Both the position numbers and the translations under genes were made by a program. From NCBI RefSeq assembly GCF_963678635.1, contig NC_087065.1:31250252-31314251 (forward strand): a DNA stretch of 64,000 bases. Reading direction: 5' to 3'. Shown here in pieces: positions 60,911 to 64,000 of this stretch (positions within the stretch are counted from its first letter, which is position 1; each line of letters starts with the position of its first letter). A model generated the notes under the pieces. The model was not told the origin of the DNA and searched no databases. It saw only the letters and a list, made by a program, of their open reading frames with translations. This DNA is from Symsagittifera roscoffensis. Its lineage: Eukaryota; Xenacoelomorpha; Acoela; Convolutidae.

Positions 60911-62170
60911 AAATAGCACTCGCAATGGATACGAATTCAGCTGTTGGGCTTTCTTTTTTTCAAGTATCAATACTTTTTTTTGAGAGAGCTCAGAATTATT
61001 TGGTGTGGAAGAGAAATTGTTTCATCAGAGACTTCCACAGCTCATTGTCGTTCTATTTACAACAATGAAAGCAAGCATTTCAACGAAGATTTTCCAGTTC
61101 TTCCTTTTGAAGATTATCAAAGACACTGTAATCTCTTTTTTGCCTTGACTGCCTCACAAGATACAGCTGATCAGATGCATCATCCAGAACTTAGCGTCGA
61201 AAATTTAAGATTAGAAATGTTACAAATTCATTTGGAGTAAGTAACGGAAGCGATAGTTCTGAGAAAATACCAATCAAATCTTCAAAATGACCATTTCAGA
61301 ATAATCGCTTAAATTTGTTTTCTTTTTTCTAATTTTGTAGGTTCCTACAAAAGTTAGTTTTTTTGGGATTGTTAATCGTCATAGTGTTTGTACTATCTGT
61401 TTTAATTTAAATCAGACTTAAATCTCCACCAAAAGTTGGCAGTGAATACTGCGTAATTCAAAACCCAAAAGTTTTCTAATATTTATATTCTAAAGCCGTG
61501 TTCAATAATCTTTGTCCAGAAAACTTTTCAATAATGGTGTAATAACAAGAATAGCAGTCGCAATGGATACAAATTCAGCCGTTGCGCTTTCTTGTGAATT
61601 TTTTTTCCAGCATTCAATAGTTTCATTTGAGAGAGCTAAGAATTATTCGGCGTGGAAAAGCAATTGTTTCATCAGAGACTTCACCGCTCATTGTCGCCCA
61701 TTTTACAACAATGAAAGCAAGCATTTCAACGAAGATTTTCCAGCTCTTCCTAAGGAAGATTTTCAAGGACACTGTAATCTAGTTTTCGACTTCATTATCC
61801 AGAACTTAGCGGCGGAAACTTGAGATTAGAAATGTTGTTACAACTTGATTTGAGGTAAGTAACCGATGTGATAGTCGTGAAAAAAGACCAATCAAATCTT
61901 CAAATTTACAAATTCGGAATAGGCGCTAATTTTGTTTTCGTTTTTCTGATTTTGTAGGTTCCTACAAAAGCTAGTTTTTTGTGGGGATTGTTCATCGTTA
62001 AAAAATAGTCTTTTTTGGGGATTGTCCATCGTTATAGTGTTTGTACTATCTGTTTTGTTTTTAATCAGACTTAAATCTCCACCAAAATTGGCAGTGAGTG
62101 CTGCGTAGTTGAAAACCCAAAAATTATCTAAGATATATATTCTACCGCCGTGTTCAATAATCTTTGTCCA
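60911..62170 (+). repeat. Two further satellite monomers, more ancestral type
   Basis: The monomers at about 60920-61500 and 61500-62170 keep an ending ggagtaagtaacgg with VTE-like continuation and lack many variants of the main array. The second has a deletion that removes the LTSLQD segment and a local duplication of the gttcatcgtta stretch near 61985-62035. Confidence 0.85.
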
Positions 62171-63188
62171 GTACATAAGACGATATCTGTTTGGGTTTTT
62201 CTTCAGTTCCTTAATGCTTGTAAGTCAACTAATGTATTTCACTTATTTATACAAAACATGATCTTTTTCTGTCTACTCCGACGTGAATCAGCTAACAAAT
62301 TCAAAGATTATTAATTTTTCACTTGTGCATATTATTGAAATACTTCCTGAGCTCAGGTTCAAGTATATGGAATTTTATCTGTCTGATAAAGTTCGTCAAC
62401 TACCAAATTACTCTTTGGCATTTGTGAACTCAGCTCCAGCTCCAAGTAGTGATTGAGGAGAACACTGGATCATGATTACTCGATTGCCCAAAACTTAGTA
62501 CTTACTGATTCTTTGACTAGAAAGAGATCAATTTACTTACTCATTTCTTACAAAAAGGTCTCGGCGAATGGTTCCACGAAAACAACAAAAAACCAAAAAT
62601 GTGTGTGGATTTTACTTCTTCTATTTAGTTCATGTTTTTTAATTTCTCCCTTGGATCTTATTTTTGATTTTGTGAATGTTTTGATTTTTGGAAGTGTTTT
62701 TTGTGTGAAAGTGTAGTTATTGTTTGTTTGTGTTAATTTTTTTCGAAGTTTCAGTAGGTTTCCGCATAGTTTCAAATACATAAAGCATTGCGTTAAGGAG
62801 ATACAGCATCATATAAAACAAGTAATAGCTCAAATTAGACCCATTTTTTTCGTTTTTAGAATTACCAGAAGTTTTGATACGATTGCGTTCACTGATAGAA
62901 AAAATTACTGAAGAGCAGGAATAACCTTCTCTTTCTATGGGAGGCTCGCACTTGGTTTGTTTTTTCTTGTATCAAAAAAATAACCTTCAAATATCAAAGT
63001 TCGAATTAAAGTAAATCGAGCCAGACCTAATTTATACATGTTTTCTTATAATCCAAGTGTTAGACTTATAATTGTTGATCGTTTGCTGTTTACTAAAAGA
63101 TTTTTAGTAGCTGAAGTTAATCATCAATAGTTGCAATGGAATCAATTGCCAGAACATTTATCATTCCTTTTCGTCAAAAACTGGATAT
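62171..63188 (+). repeat. Second copy of the protease/capsid segment
   Basis: Offset about 2897 bp from 59275-60292; starts gtacataagacga and ends tggatattcaaaaa. It repeats the YSLAFVNSAP and HWI.ITRLPK reading, the donor-like site (here GTGTGT near 62600), the acceptor-like ttcgtttttag and the VNRARPNLY stretch. It has its own stops. Together with the monomers between, it forms a compound repeat of about 2.9 kb. Confidence 0.88.
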
Positions 63189-64000
63189 TCAAAAAAAAAT
63201 TTCAATAATGCATTATTAACAAAAATAGCAGTCGCAATGGACACAAATTCAGCTGTTGCGCTTTCTTTTGTTGAAATATTTTTTTCAACTATCAATAGTT
63301 TCATTTGAGAAAGCTCAGAATTATTCGGCATGGAAAAGCAATTGTTTCATCAGAGACTTCACCGCTCATTGTTGCCCATTTTGCAACATTGAAAGCAAGC
63401 ATTTCAACGAAGATTTTCCAATTCTTCCTTTTGAAGATTTTCAAAGACACTGTAATCTACTTTTTGCCTTGACTGCCTCACAAGATACAGCTGAACAGAT
63501 GCATCATCCAGAACTTAGCGGCGAAAACTTAAGATTATAAATGTTACAAATTCATTTGGAGTAAGTAACGGAAGTGAAAGTTCTGAGAAAATACCAATCA
63601 AATCTTCAAAATGACCATTTCAGAATAATCGCTTAAATTTGTTTTCGTTTTTCTGATTTTGTAGGTTCCTACAAAAGTTAGTTTTTTTGGGATTTTAATC
63701 GTCATAGTGTTTGTACTATCTGTTTTAATTTAAATCAGACTGAAATCTCCACCAAAAGTTGGCAGTGAATGCTGCGTAATTCAAAACCCAAAAGTTTTCT
63801 AATATTTATATTCTAAAGCCGTGTTCAATAATCTTTGTCCAGAAAAATTTTCAATAATGGTGTAATAACAAGAATAGCAGTCGCAATGGATACAAATTCA
63901 GCTGTTGTGCTTTCTTTTCGTGAAATATTTTTTTTTCATTTATCAATACTTTCATTTGAGAGAGCTCAGAATTATTCGGCGTGGAAAAGCAATTGTTTCA
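63189..64000 (+). repeat. Satellite monomers continuing past the window edge
   Basis: One full monomer (63189 to about 63840, with a 94-codon open stretch at 63256-63540 ending SGENLRL) and the start of the next. The array does not end within the window. Confidence 0.93.

Noticed and set aside
38281-64000. CRISPR-like or bacterial repeat array
   Set aside because: Units are about 643 bp, adjacent and homologous over their whole length, without unique spacers, and they sit in a eukaryotic context.

Overview
The window is nuclear DNA from an animal, most likely an AT-rich invertebrate. It has spliced metazoan housekeeping genes with GT-AG introns, LTR and non-LTR retroelements, a tRNA-derived SINE and a long satellite array. 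I cannot name the species. No bacterial gene organisation is present. Only two host genes are recognisable, both on the + strand: the 3' end of an AUH/ECHDC2-like mitochondrial enoyl-CoA hydratase (exons at 15365-15616, 16523-16756 and 31900-31977) and a complete two-exon PPIL3-like cyclophilin (32148-32424 and 33518-33741). They lie head to tail, about 170 bp apart.

Region by region: 1-14282 is a decayed Ty3/gypsy-type LTR element (gag with a CCHC knuckle, protease, RT, RNase H, integrase, env-like region, 3' LTR). Its integrase-to-env half is tandemly duplicated (5257-9047 and 9048-12590). From 14283 to 31977 lies the hydratase gene. Its last intron received a second, related LTR element, and a segment running from inside one exon to inside the element's gag was then tandemly duplicated (15559-20641 and 20642 to about 25500). 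This left two copies of exon B, a half copy of exon A and two 5' LTR-gag blocks. A SINE later entered the left copy, and the right copy preserves the empty site. A LINE fragment sits inside the 3' LTR of the complete element.

PPIL3 follows, and behind it a rearranged partial duplicate of its intron that carries an inverted piece of exon 2. From 35745 to 38280 there is an env-like fragment of another gypsy-type element. It breaks off abruptly into a satellite array that fills the rest of the window (38281-64000, period about 643 bp, about 33 consecutive monomers, then a 2.9-kb compound repeat).

The most unusual feature is what the satellite is made of. Each monomer carries a frameshifted fragment of a protein that I assign, tentatively, to the F54H12.2-like capsid-type proteins associated with Polinton/Maverick-like virus-derived elements. 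Near the right end the array also contains longer pieces of the same putative gene and an adenain-like cysteine protease fragment. The array therefore looks like a satellite built from a dead virus-like element, with recent homogenisation into 2-mer and 3-mer higher-order repeats. Family assignments were made by eye and need profile searches.
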